DNA of 64,000 nucleotides from Gammaproteobacteria bacterium. Its GTDB lineage: Bacteria > Pseudomonadota > Gammaproteobacteria > Nevskiales > Nevskiaceae. Below the pieces are notes generated by a model. That model worked only from the letters and a program-made list of their open reading frames with translations, did not search any database and was not told the DNA's origin. The stretch spans positions 496,001-560,000 of the forward strand of contig JAPLSB010000019.1 in NCBI GenBank assembly GCA_026398875.1, in the 5' to 3' direction. Positions 1 to 8,292 of this stretch are shown here, piece after piece (positions within the stretch are counted from its first letter, which is position 1; every line of letters begins with the position of its first letter). Both the position numbers and the translations under genes were made by a program.

Positions 1-260
1 ACCTTTTCGATGATCAGCACCAGGATCGGGATCGGCAGCAGGCGGCTGGCGGTCGCCATGTTGTGGAAACGCTTGCGGTCGGCGTCGAACATCGCCGCCG
101 TCGCCTGTTCCCGCAGCGCGCGAATCAGCGGTGCATCGAGCTTGCCGAGCCAGGCCAGAGACGCATCGTCAACCCGGCACAGCCGTGCCAGCTTGATGAT
201 CTCCGCTCGCTGCGCCAGCGACAGGCCGGTCAACTCCGCTGTTGTCCCGACAGTTGCCAT
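1..260 (-). CDS. Hypothetical protein, 3'-truncated by the window edge
   Basis: The ATG at 260 lies 3 bases after the TGA of the preceding 79-aa gene, and the frame stays open for 86 codons to the window edge. The visible part is mostly charged and helical; its last residues (LLPIPILVLIIEKV) are strongly hydrophobic and look like the start of a membrane segment. I do not recognise the family. Tight packing behind the MMPL transporter gene and the 79-aa gene suggests one transcript and a shared, probably membrane-linked, role. The C-terminus is not visible, so no domain can be assigned. Confidence 0.6.
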   Translation of the reverse strand, partial: MATVGTTAELTGLSLAQRAEIIKLARLCRVDDASLAWLGKLDAPLIRALREQATAAMFDADRKRFHNMATASRLLPIPILVLIIEK

Positions 261-263
261 CGT

Positions 264-503
264 TCAGAGATCGAGGATCTTGCGAACCGCGCCGCGCAGC
301 AGCAGCGGGATATGACTCAGCGATTCGGTCAGCGCTGCATCGACCTGCGCTTTCTGCCGCTGCTTGGCCGCCGTCATCAGTGCCGCCAGCCGAGCCAGCT
401 CGGCCGGCTCGAGCACATCGAGGCCGGCCGGCGGCGTGCGGTCCAGTGCCGACCGCAGCGCCGCCAGCGAGGCTTCCCGACTACCGCCGGCGGCGCTCGA
501 CAT
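264..503 (-). CDS. Small hypothetical protein coupled to the MMPL transporter
   Basis: This 79-aa protein is rich in Ala, Leu and Arg and has no obvious signal peptide or membrane span. Its ATG overlaps the stop codon of the MMPL gene as TGATG, which usually means translational coupling. The next gene starts 3 bases after its stop. It is predicted to be mostly helical, and I do not recognise the family. Position and coupling suggest an accessory factor for the transporter, but that is inference. Confidence 0.6.
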   Translation of the reverse strand: MSSAAGGSREASLAALRSALDRTPPAGLDVLEPAELARLAALMTAAKQRQKAQVDAALTESLSHIPLLLRGAVRKILDL

Positions 504-3103
504 CAGTGCGCCGTCTTCGCCGGCGCGAGGTTTTTCGGCATCGTCTCAGGCGCCTGGCCCGGCTTCGGCGGAAACAGGAACGCGGCGATCGCCGGCAGGC
601 CAAGCACGGCGCCGAACATGTTCGCGGTGAACATGAACAGCAGCAGCAGGCCCATGTCGATCTGGAACTGCAGCTGCGACAGCAGCCAGGTCGACACCGA
701 GGCCGCCAGCGTCACGCCGGTGAAGATCACCGCCTTGCCGGTGCCGCGCAGCGTCTCGAAGTACGCCACGCGCAGGCTCTTGCCTTCCTTCAGGCCAGAG
801 GCCAGCACGCCGTAGACATAGATGCCGTAGTCGACGCCGATGCCGACCGCCAGCGCCAGCACCGGAAGCGTGGCGACCTTCATGCCGATGTCCAGCGCCG
901 CCATCACCGCGTAGCCCATCTCAGACACCAGCGCCAGCGGCAGGATGATGCAGACGATCGCCTTCCACTCGCGGAAGCACATCCACAGCAGGATCAGGAT
1001 GACGACATAGACCAGCAGCACGACGCGGCCTTCCTGCTCGTGCACCACTTCGTTGGTCGCCGCCATCACGCCGACGTTGCCGGTGGCCAGCGCGAAGTTG
1101 ACCGGGCATTCCAGGTTCATGCCCTGATAGCTGGCCTGCAAATCAGCCTGGCGCTTCTTCGCCGCTTCCAGCTTCTCCGGATCGGCAGCGGCACCCTCGC
1201 CGAGCTTGAACACTTCAAGGTTCGTCGCCTTCAGCTTCTGGAAGGTGTCGTACTTCGTCGCGCAGTATTCCGGCTTGGTGTCCGGCGCTTTGGCGTAGAA
1301 GTCCCTGGCGTTCTCGTCGTTGAACTTCTTCACTTCCTCGACGATGTGGCTGATCGTTTCGGCCTTGTGATCCTTGGTGAACAGATAGATCGCCAGCGCG
1401 TCGCAATCATCGTTCAGCAGCCCGGTGGAGGTCGGCACCAGCGCGGTGGCCTGCGCCAGCGCGAACTGGTTGCGCGGCAGCACCAGCGCATTCAGTCGGC
1501 CTTCGGACAGACCCTGGTAGACAAGCTTGGCAAAGGTCAGCAACGACAGGGTCGACTGCACGCCGTCGGTGTTTTCCATCTTCCACGCGAAGCGATCGGC
1601 CTGATCCATCAGCTGGTAGCTGACGCAGCCGTTCGGGCGGGTTTCGGCGATCACCTTGAAGATGTCGACGGCGATCTGGAAGTTGTCGGTGATCGCGTTG
1701 AAATCCTGGTTGAAGCGCGAGTCCGGACGCAGCTCCGGCACGCCCTTCAGCGCGTCGCCGACCTTCAGGTCTGCCTTGCCCCACAGCGCCCAGCCCAGCA
1801 TCGCGCCGCTGGCCGCCAGCACCATCGTCGCCACGGCCGGCTTGGTGACGCCAGACAGCCACCACCAGATCGGATCGAGCTTGGCGTCCTTCTTGGTCTG
1901 CCGCGCAATGAAGGCATCGACATCCTTGAGCTTCACCATCGTCAGCCAGATCGGCACGAACATCTTGTTGGCGACGATGATCGCCAGGCCGCCGAGCACG
2001 GCGTTGATCGACATCTCCTGAATGATCTGGATCTTGATCAGGTAGATGGTCGCGAAGCCGGCGACATCGGTCAGCAGCGCGATCGTGCCGGCGATGGCCA
2101 GACGGCGGAAGGTTTCCAGCGAGGCATCGAAGCTGGACTTGCCGGCGTGGACTTCATCGACCCAGGCGTTGACGTACTGCACGCCGTGCGACACCGACAC
2201 CGCCAGAATCAGGAACGGCACGAGGATCGCGAACGGATCGACACCGTAGCCAAGGGTCTTCAGCAGACCCATTTCCCAGATCACCGCTACGACCGACGAG
2301 AACAGCGGAATCATCGCCAGCTTGAACGAGCCGCAGTACACCCACAGCAGCGCACCGGTGATGATCAGCGTCAGGAAGAAGAACCCGGCGACTTCCAGCG
2401 ACGCCTTGGTCATGTCATCGACGATCTTCGCGAAGCCGATGATGTGGACCTTGATGCCGTCCTTCTCGTACTTGCTGCGCAGTTCCTCCAGCGCCTTGCC
2501 GATCTTCAGATAGTCGATCGGCTTGCCGGTTTCCGGATCGACTTCCAGCAGTTCGGTCAGGATCATCGCGCCGCGCTGGTCATTGGTGACGATGCGGCCG
2601 ATCACCTGTGCCTTGGCGACGTTCGACTTCACCTTCTGCAGCACTTCCGGCGTCGGCTGGTAATCCGGCGGAATCACCGTGGCGCCGCTCAGGCCGCCCT
2701 CGACGTTCTCGACGTAGTTGACGTTCGGCGTGAACAGCGAGGTCACGCGTGAGCGGTCGACGCCGGGAATGAAGAACACTTCATCGGACGCCTTCTGCAA
2801 GGTCGACATGAACTCCGGCGTGTAGATGTCGCCAGTGCCTTCATCCTTGATCAGCGCCACCAGCACGGTGTTGGCGCCGCCGAAGTCGCGGTAGTACTCG
2901 CGGAACTTCTCCATGTACGGATGTTCCAGCGGCACCGACTTCAGCCAGCCGGCATCCGGCTGCAGCCGCGCCATCTGCGCAGTCAGGAAGATCGTCATCA
3001 CGATCAGGATCCAGTGCGTGAGCTTGCGCCGGGCATAGATGATCGGTTCGACCGCCCTGAGAATCTTGTCGGCCCACACGCCGCCTACTGCTGCTCCTGC
3101 CAT
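503..3103 (-). CDS. MMPL/RND superfamily transporter (COG1033-like exporter)
   Basis: The 866-aa protein has the RND/MMPL layout: one N-terminal membrane helix (about residues 28-45), a large periplasmic domain (about 46-230), a block of helices (about 235-390), a second periplasmic domain (about 440-690) and a final helix block. The late block has the proton-relay-like motif GIGVDYGIYV. The equivalent helix of the first half reads AVSVSHGVQYV (301-311) and has no aspartate. A ribosome site (GGGGAAGG) precedes the ATG. Relatives move lipids, hopanoids or hydrophobic compounds across the inner membrane. The YCF48, DUF1329 and DUF1302 genes upstream on the same strand suggest an envelope-spanning pathway. 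Substrate and direction cannot be read from sequence. Confidence 0.88.
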   Translation of the reverse strand: MAGAAVGGVWADKILRAVEPIIYARRKLTHWILIVMTIFLTAQMARLQPDAGWLKSVPLEHPYMEKFREYYRDFGGANTVLVALIKDEGTGDIYTPEFMSTLQKASDEVFFIPGVDRSRVTSLFTPNVNYVENVEGGLSGATVIPPDYQPTPEVLQKVKSNVAKAQVIGRIVTNDQRGAMILTELLEVDPETGKPIDYLKIGKALEELRSKYEKDGIKVHIIGFAKIVDDMTKASLEVAGFFFLTLIITGALLWVYCGSFKLAMIPLFSSVVAVIWEMGLLKTLGYGVDPFAILVPFLILAVSVSHGVQYVNAWVDEVHAGKSSFDASLETFRRLAIAGTIALLTDVAGFATIYLIKIQIIQEMSINAVLGGLAIIVANKMFVPIWLTMVKLKDVDAFIARQTKKDAKLDPIWWWLSGVTKPAVATMVLAASGAMLGWALWGKADLKVGDALKGVPELRPDSRFNQDFNAITDNFQIAVDIFKVIAETRPNGCVSYQLMDQADRFAWKMENTDGVQSTLSLLTFAKLVYQGLSEGRLNALVLPRNQFALAQATALVPTSTGLLNDDCDALAIYLFTKDHKAETISHIVEEVKKFNDENARDFYAKAPDTKPEYCATKYDTFQKLKATNLEVFKLGEGAAADPEKLEAAKKRQADLQASYQGMNLECPVNFALATGNVGVMAATNEVVHEQEGRVVLLVYVVILILLWMCFREWKAIVCIILPLALVSEMGYAVMAALDIGMKVATLPVLALAVGIGVDYGIYVYGVLASGLKEGKSLRVAYFETLRGTGKAVIFTGVTLAASVSTWLLSQLQFQIDMGLLLLFMFTANMFGAVLGLPAIAAFLFPPKPGQAPETMPKNLAPAKTAH

Positions 3104-3155
3104 ATGCCTTCCCCGAGTTCTTCTGGTTCTTTACCGCGGCCGCGAATTCAGCGGC

Positions 3156-4256
3156 TCAAGGCTTCGCGAAACGCTGGACGCCCGATGTGCCGACGACGAT
3201 CAGACCTTCCGCCGTCGCGAGGCCCGCATTCATGTTGATGTTGGTCGGCAGCTGCAGGCGGACCAGCTGGCTCGCTGCCAGATCCGCCTTCATGAGCCGG
3301 CCGTTGGCGCCGAACAGCAGCACCGAACCGTCATCCGCAGCCGAACCGCCGAACAGGCTTTCGGTGTCGTCCGACGCCAGACGCGCCCAGCCGGCGACGT
3401 CGCTGACCGGATTGCTGACGTCACCCGATGCCTCCGGATTGGCCGCCGCTTCGCGCAGTGCCACCAGATCGGCTTCGCTGAGCGCCGCCGCCACGGTGAT
3501 GTCGGCCGCATGGAATGCGTTGCCGCGCAGGCCGAACAGCACGACGCCAGTGCTGCCGGCAGCAACGGCCCCGAAGTAAGAGCCGGTATACGGCGACTTC
3601 AGCTGGGTCCACGTGGCGCCCTGGTCATCGGAACGGGCAATGAAGCCACGCTCGCCGGTCAGCAGCAGCGCGCCATTGCCGATCCGCGTCAGCGAATATA
3701 GGTTCGGCTGTTCCTCGAATACCGGGGATTCGATGATCTCCCAGGTCTTGCCGCCATCGGCGGTCTTCTGCAAGCGGCCGTTGCCGCCAGCGACAAAACC
3801 GTTCTGGCCGTCGACGAACAGCACGTCGTAGTAGGCGCGGCCCCAGGCGGCATCGAACTGCTGGAGCGTCCAGGTGCTGCCGGCATCCTCGGACGCGAGG
3901 ATGGTGCCGTCATAACCAACTGCCCAGCCGTGACGCTCGTCGACGAACTGCACGCGGTTCAGCGTGGCGTCGGCCGGGGTCGCCACCTGCTTCCAGCTGC
4001 TGCCGTCCGACGACAGCAGCACCACGCCGCGCTGGCCCGCAGCCACATAGCCGCTGCCCGCCCTGGCGACACTGAGCAGCAGGCTGGATGACGCCCGCGG
4101 CGCGAGCACCGACGGCCGCGCGCTGAGCGTGGTGTCCGGTCCGCGATCGACGTCGGCGTCGTCTTCCTGCGCCAGCAGCCAGGCTGGAAAAGCCAGCGTT
4201 GCTGCAATCGCCGACGCCAACAGCGCCGGCTTGAACTTGTTCTGGTTCAACGTCAT
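3156..4256 (-). CDS. Secreted YCF48-like beta-propeller protein
   Basis: The protein is 366 aa. I place the start at the ATG at 4256 rather than in the frame extension to 4301, because AGGGGAACGGGG precedes it and a signal peptide follows at once (hydrophobic core ALLASAIAATLAFPAWLLA). The mature part has repeated blade motifs with Asp-box-like ends such as SSDGSSW, SEDAGSTW, TADGGKTW and SDDQGATW, typical of YCF48/BNR propellers. In plants and cyanobacteria YCF48 helps photosystem II assembly; in heterotrophs this family often neighbours MMPL transporters with no assigned role. Here it sits 52 bases before the transporter gene, so a periplasmic adaptor role is plausible. Confidence 0.82.
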   Translation of the reverse strand: MTLNQNKFKPALLASAIAATLAFPAWLLAQEDDADVDRGPDTTLSARPSVLAPRASSSLLLSVARAGSGYVAAGQRGVVLLSSDGSSWKQVATPADATLNRVQFVDERHGWAVGYDGTILASEDAGSTWTLQQFDAAWGRAYYDVLFVDGQNGFVAGGNGRLQKTADGGKTWEIIESPVFEEQPNLYSLTRIGNGALLLTGERGFIARSDDQGATWTQLKSPYTGSYFGAVAAGSTGVVLFGLRGNAFHAADITVAAALSEADLVALREAAANPEASGDVSNPVSDVAGWARLASDDTESLFGGSAADDGSVLLFGANGRLMKADLAASQLVRLQLPTNINMNAGLATAEGLIVVGTSGVQRFAKP

Positions 4257-4285
4257 CCCCGTTCCCCTGAAACCCTTCGATGCGA

Positions 4286-4317
4286 TGACCGGCGGCAGCA
4301 CGCGCTACCGCCGGTCA
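4286..4317 (-). other. Intercistronic hairpin, DUF1329 to YCF48
   Basis: Perfect 10-bp inverted repeat TGACCGGCGG (4286-4295) and CCGCCGGTCA (4308-4317) with a 12-base loop that has its own 3-bp AGC/GCT stem. It lies in the 90-base gap between two genes on the same strand. No U-tract follows, so full termination is unlikely; an RNA-stability or partial-attenuation element is more likely. Confidence 0.55.
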
Positions 4318-4346
4318 CGTTCACATCCTGCTTTTTCGCAGTGGAC

Positions 4347-5906
4347 TTACTTGGTGCGCGACTTGCGGCTCAGGCTACCCGGCGAGAACTCGTCGTCCTT
4401 GAAGTTGACCTTGAAGTCGGAAATCTTGTCCTCGTTCTGCAGCGCAGTGACGAAGTAGCGGCCCGACTGCAGGTCGTAGATGATTTCCGGGATGCCGGTG
4501 ACCGTCGGCACGAACGGCACCGAGATCAGCTGCGCTTCCTGCACCTTCCACAGCTGGTCGCGGTTGTCGTAGGCATCGACCGCAGCGATCGCCCAGCTGT
4601 CCTCGTCGACATAGAAGCGGCGCTTCTTGAACTGGTGACGCAGGCCGTCGCGGATCGTCGCCTCGACGACCCAGACGCGGTGCAGTTCGTAGCGCGACAG
4701 GTTCTGGTTGATGTGCCCCGGACGGATGATGTCCTTGTACTTGATCAGCGGCGCATTGATCAGGAACGAGTTGTACGGGATGTACATCTCCTTCTTGCCA
4801 ACGAGCTTCCAGGTGTAGCGGTCGAGCGCACCGTTGAACATGTCGACCTGGTCGTTGAACTGCTCGCCGTCGGTGCCGATGTACGGGTTGTCGTAACCCA
4901 CATCCGGCGCCTTGTTCACGCGACCGAGGCCCGGGTTGAAGATCCAGGCGTTGCGGCCCGACCCTTCCGCACCCGACGTCTCATGCACCAGCGTCAGCTG
5001 ACCGGCCACACGCGCCGGCGCCACGACATTCGAGAGGTAGTACAGCAGGATCTTGGTGCCCGGCGCCGACTCTTCGAGGTTCGCGTACTTGAACTTCACG
5101 TCCTCGATCAGCTTGGTGATCTTGTACGTGCCGTCCTGCTTGACGATCGCCTGGTTGTTGAAGCGCCGCACGGCTGAACCGCGATAGCGCATCTTGTGAT
5201 TCCACATCACTTCGGCGCCGCTCTGCGGAATCGGGAACGGGAAGCCGAGCACTGCACCGTCGACTTCGTCGGTGCCCTTCAACTCGGCAGTCGAGGCGTT
5301 CTTGATCGACGCAGCGTTGATCTGGTCCGGGAAGAACGCGGTGCGCAGCGTCGGGTAGACGATCATCTTGTACGTCGGGTACTTCGCGAACAGCGCCTTC
5401 TGGCCGTCGGTCAGCTTGTCGGCGTACTTCGCCATGTTGTCCTTCGTGATGATGAACGACGGCGCTTCGTACTTGCCGCCACCGCCGATCTGCTCGCGCT
5501 GCTTCTGCGCCAGCGCCTTCAGGTCCGGCGGCAGCTTGGCGATGATGTCGTCGATCTGCTTCTTGATCTTCGGGTAGTCGGCGATCGAGAAGTTGTCGAC
5601 GTACTTCAGCAGCGTGTCGAAGTCGGCCGGCGAAGCCTTGCGGATGTCCTCGAACTTCAGGCGCAGCTCTTCGAGCTTGGTCGGTGTCAGGCCACGGATG
5701 TCGGCGTCGAACTGCTTACCGCCGATCCAGGCCGGGATCGTGCCGTCAGCATTCGGACCGGCGATCGCGCCAACCGGCGTCAGTTCCTTGCCCAGCTTGG
5801 CGGCATCGGCAGCCGATGCCTTGGCATGCGCTGCCGACGTGGCGCCGAGGCCCATGCCGACGCTGATCGCGCCGGCAAACATGACCCAATTCATGCGCTT
5901 CAACAT
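4347..5906 (-). CDS. DUF1329 family periplasmic protein
   Basis: The protein is 519 aa with an N-terminal signal peptide (hydrophobic VMFAGAISVGMGLGATSA ending AHA, cleavage near residue 28). AGAGGAG sits correctly upstream of the ATG at 5906. Length, the tyrosine- and tryptophan-rich C-terminal half (for example YELHRVWVVEATIRDG, RFYVDEDSW) and the neighbouring DUF1302 gene identify the family. As I recall, DUF1329 has a LolA/LolB-like fold, which would suit carriage of a lipid or hydrophobic molecule across the periplasm; this is from memory. DUF1329/DUF1302 pairs recur in degraders of hydrophobic compounds. The actual ligand is unknown. Confidence 0.85.
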   Translation of the reverse strand: MLKRMNWVMFAGAISVGMGLGATSAAHAKASAADAAKLGKELTPVGAIAGPNADGTIPAWIGGKQFDADIRGLTPTKLEELRLKFEDIRKASPADFDTLLKYVDNFSIADYPKIKKQIDDIIAKLPPDLKALAQKQREQIGGGGKYEAPSFIITKDNMAKYADKLTDGQKALFAKYPTYKMIVYPTLRTAFFPDQINAASIKNASTAELKGTDEVDGAVLGFPFPIPQSGAEVMWNHKMRYRGSAVRRFNNQAIVKQDGTYKITKLIEDVKFKYANLEESAPGTKILLYYLSNVVAPARVAGQLTLVHETSGAEGSGRNAWIFNPGLGRVNKAPDVGYDNPYIGTDGEQFNDQVDMFNGALDRYTWKLVGKKEMYIPYNSFLINAPLIKYKDIIRPGHINQNLSRYELHRVWVVEATIRDGLRHQFKKRRFYVDEDSWAIAAVDAYDNRDQLWKVQEAQLISVPFVPTVTGIPEIIYDLQSGRYFVTALQNEDKISDFKVNFKDDEFSPGSLSRKSRTK

Positions 5907-5946
5907 AAGTGACTCCTCTGTGAAGAATTATTGTGTGCTTCGACAC

Positions 5947-5974
5947 CCGCGCCGCCACGGTGTGGCAGGCGCGG
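5947..5974 (-). other. Intercistronic hairpin, DUF1302 to DUF1329
   Basis: CCGCGCC-GCCAC (5947-5958), triloop GGT, then GTGGC-A-GGCGCGG (5962-5974): a 12-bp stem with one bulged A. It lies in the 91-base gap between the two genes. There is no following U-run. It is likely to affect mRNA processing, stability or downstream expression; the function is inferred. Confidence 0.55.
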
Positions 5975-5997
5975 AGTCCGAACGGAGAAACGAAACC

Positions 5998-8184
5998 TCA
6001 GAACGTGTAGCCGACCTGGAAACCGATGATGTCGCGGTCACGCTGGGTGTTGTTGGTACCACCGCCGGTCGAACCCTGATAGACGAGCTGACCGGTCCAC
6101 GGGCCACCATTCTCGAAGATCGCGCTGGCCTGATACTGAATGCGGCCTTCGATGAAGTTCTGGATCGGCAGCGGCGCAATACCGTAGACGTCATGGCCGA
6201 ACAGCAGTTCCGGCTTGACGTTGATGCCGAGGAACACGTTGTTGTATTCGAAGCGGCTCAGGATCCGGTAGCCCGCCGAGAAACTGTCGGCGAAGCCCGA
6301 GGTCTGCTGCGTGGGATTCAGCGAACGGGTGTCCGGCGTGCCATTGGGCCTGCCGGTACCGTCGGCACCGGGGCTGGCATGAGAACCGTTGTTGTCGCCG
6401 CCCTCGAACTGCAGTCGGCTCCGGCCCGGCATGTTGATCACATGCGTGAAACCGACTTCGACCAGCAGGATCACCTGGTCGGCGCCGAACGGGTTCTCCG
6501 ACGAGCCCAGCGCCCGAATGCCGGTGATGTCGACCTGCTGCACCGGTAGCCGCTCATAGCCGTTGATGCGCTGGTTCGGCTGCACCTCGATGCCGCGGTA
6601 CAGCGACAGGAAGTCCGGCACCGCGTTGCGCGACGCTGGCAGCGTCACGTTCGATGCCGCTGCCGGCAGGATCACCGGAAGCCCGTTCAGCAGCGCGGTG
6701 ACCTGGCCAAGCAGTTCCTGCGGGTTCGCCGTCACGATGTCGGCGATCGCACCGGGCAGCGACGCGATCGTCTGGGCAATGAACTGCGGCGACACGCCGA
6801 GCGTGATGTCCTGACGCGGCAGCGATGGCTGCAGACCCGCGAAGAACACGTCGGTCGCCGCAACCTGCAGCGGCATGTTTGGACGCAGCGAGTACTCGCC
6901 GGCGATCGACCACTTGCCGACGTTGGTGTTGAAGCTCATGCCGACCATCTGGATGTTCTCCGGGTACGCGAAGAACACCTTCTCCGAGTCGATCGGCGCC
7001 GGTTCCAGCCCGGTTTCCGGATTCAACCCGATGAAGCCGTTGCAGGACGTGAACGCCTCGACGAAGCCTGCCGAATTGCGGGCGCAGGACTCGTCGGTGG
7101 CGATCACGCTGAAATACGGCAGACGGCTGTGATAGTTCAGCGCGTAGAAGCCGAGTTCGGTGCCGCCATTGAGTTCCGGCAGGTACCAGGTGAACTTGCC
7201 GCCGACCTGACCCTGATTGTTCGGCCGCGCGAACTTCAGCGGCAGCACTTCGGCCGTGAACGACGACGTCGAGATCGCGTTGATCGGGAACGGGATCCGC
7301 TGCAAGCGCTGCGGGTCGTCGTGGAACTGGCCGACCGAGATATTGAAGTTGTCGTTGTTGTAGAAATCGATGTCCGAGTTGAACGCACCACCCGGATCCA
7401 CGACGACCGGCCGATAGCCGATCTGATAGACCAGATCGAGCGACATGCCTTCGCCGATCGATGTGTTCAGCGCGATCAGCGGTGTGGAGCGGAACACTTC
7501 GCTGATCGGCGTGCCCGGATGGCGCAGCAGGCGCGCATCCGGCGGCTGCAGTTCGTTCAACGCATTGAGCGCGAGGTAAGTCGATTCGCCCCAGCGATAG
7601 CGCTGCCAGCCGACCGTGACGCTGTACTCGTGATCGAGCAGCGTGAACGGACGGCCGATGAAGAAATCGCGGACCTGCAGGTCCTGGCCGAGCGGATGAC
7701 CGCGGCGAAACGGACGCCCCTCGTTGCGCGGCTGGAACGTCGTGTCCGCGTTGGTTTCCGTGAACCGGTAGTTCACCGGGTCGAAGAAGGCGATCGCGGC
7801 GAACTTGTAGTTCCAGTCGCCATAGTTGCCGGCGATTTCGCTCGACAGCTTGATGATGGCCGCCGTCGGATCCCACTGACGGTAGTTCAGGTCGCCATCG
7901 TCCTTGTTGGTGCCGAGGAGGGCACCGGGTGCATCGACGAGGCGCTGGTTCGGTCCCGGATCGCCAGTGAATGACAGGCAGCCGTCGGGGCACAGGTCCG
8001 GATTGATGCTGAGCTTGCCGAGCAGGCGGGCATCGGGTTTTTCGGCACGGAACGCGCCGGAATACGACAGGGTGTTCTTCCAAGTGCCGGTCAGTTCGCC
8101 GAACTCGAATTCCAGCGCCTGCGCGGGCGACAGGTTGAACGCGATCGCGGCCAGCGTCGCGCTGCTCATCAGCTTGCGTTTCAT
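5998..8184 (-). CDS. DUF1302 family outer-membrane-type protein
   Basis: The 728-aa protein has a signal peptide (KRKLMSSATLAAIAFNLSPAQA), and GAGGGGAG lies just upstream of the ATG. The mature protein opens with EFEFGELTGTWKNTLSYSG and alternates aromatic and polar residues in strand-sized blocks. It ends in a C-terminal aromatic (IIGFQVGYTF), as expected of an outer-membrane beta-barrel. DUF1302 proteins usually pair with DUF1329, as here. The family is not biochemically settled; a porin or lipid-receiving role is inferred from barrel features and the MMPL/DUF1329/YCF48 context. TetR lies 108 bases upstream on the same strand and may share its transcript. Confidence 0.85.
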   Translation of the reverse strand: MKRKLMSSATLAAIAFNLSPAQALEFEFGELTGTWKNTLSYSGAFRAEKPDARLLGKLSINPDLCPDGCLSFTGDPGPNQRLVDAPGALLGTNKDDGDLNYRQWDPTAAIIKLSSEIAGNYGDWNYKFAAIAFFDPVNYRFTETNADTTFQPRNEGRPFRRGHPLGQDLQVRDFFIGRPFTLLDHEYSVTVGWQRYRWGESTYLALNALNELQPPDARLLRHPGTPISEVFRSTPLIALNTSIGEGMSLDLVYQIGYRPVVVDPGGAFNSDIDFYNNDNFNISVGQFHDDPQRLQRIPFPINAISTSSFTAEVLPLKFARPNNQGQVGGKFTWYLPELNGGTELGFYALNYHSRLPYFSVIATDESCARNSAGFVEAFTSCNGFIGLNPETGLEPAPIDSEKVFFAYPENIQMVGMSFNTNVGKWSIAGEYSLRPNMPLQVAATDVFFAGLQPSLPRQDITLGVSPQFIAQTIASLPGAIADIVTANPQELLGQVTALLNGLPVILPAAASNVTLPASRNAVPDFLSLYRGIEVQPNQRINGYERLPVQQVDITGIRALGSSENPFGADQVILLVEVGFTHVINMPGRSRLQFEGGDNNGSHASPGADGTGRPNGTPDTRSLNPTQQTSGFADSFSAGYRILSRFEYNNVFLGINVKPELLFGHDVYGIAPLPIQNFIEGRIQYQASAIFENGGPWTGQLVYQGSTGGGTNNTQRDRDIIGFQVGYTF

Positions 8185-8292
8185 CAGTTACTCCCCTCTG
8201 TCGGTTCAAGCGTCGTGTCGATGCACGACTGTTGTTCTTGTGGTGATGTCGACGCCCGAGCCACGACGTCGCTGCCGGAAAACGTCCGCAGG

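Noticed and set aside
242..2752. 836-aa plus-strand open frame opposite the MMPL gene
   Set aside because: Composition is dominated by Arg, His, Gln and Ala with no domain; it mirrors the GC-rich codon pattern of the true gene. The same holds for long frames at 34701-37451 (opposite infB), 46607-48376 (opposite carB), 54887-57220 and 57037-59052 (opposite dapB, dnaJ and dnaK).
6554..8209. 551-aa minus-strand frame overlapping the DUF1302 gene
   Set aside because: Arg-rich shifted frame of DUF1302; the DUF1302 frame has the signal peptide, ribosome site and aromatic end.
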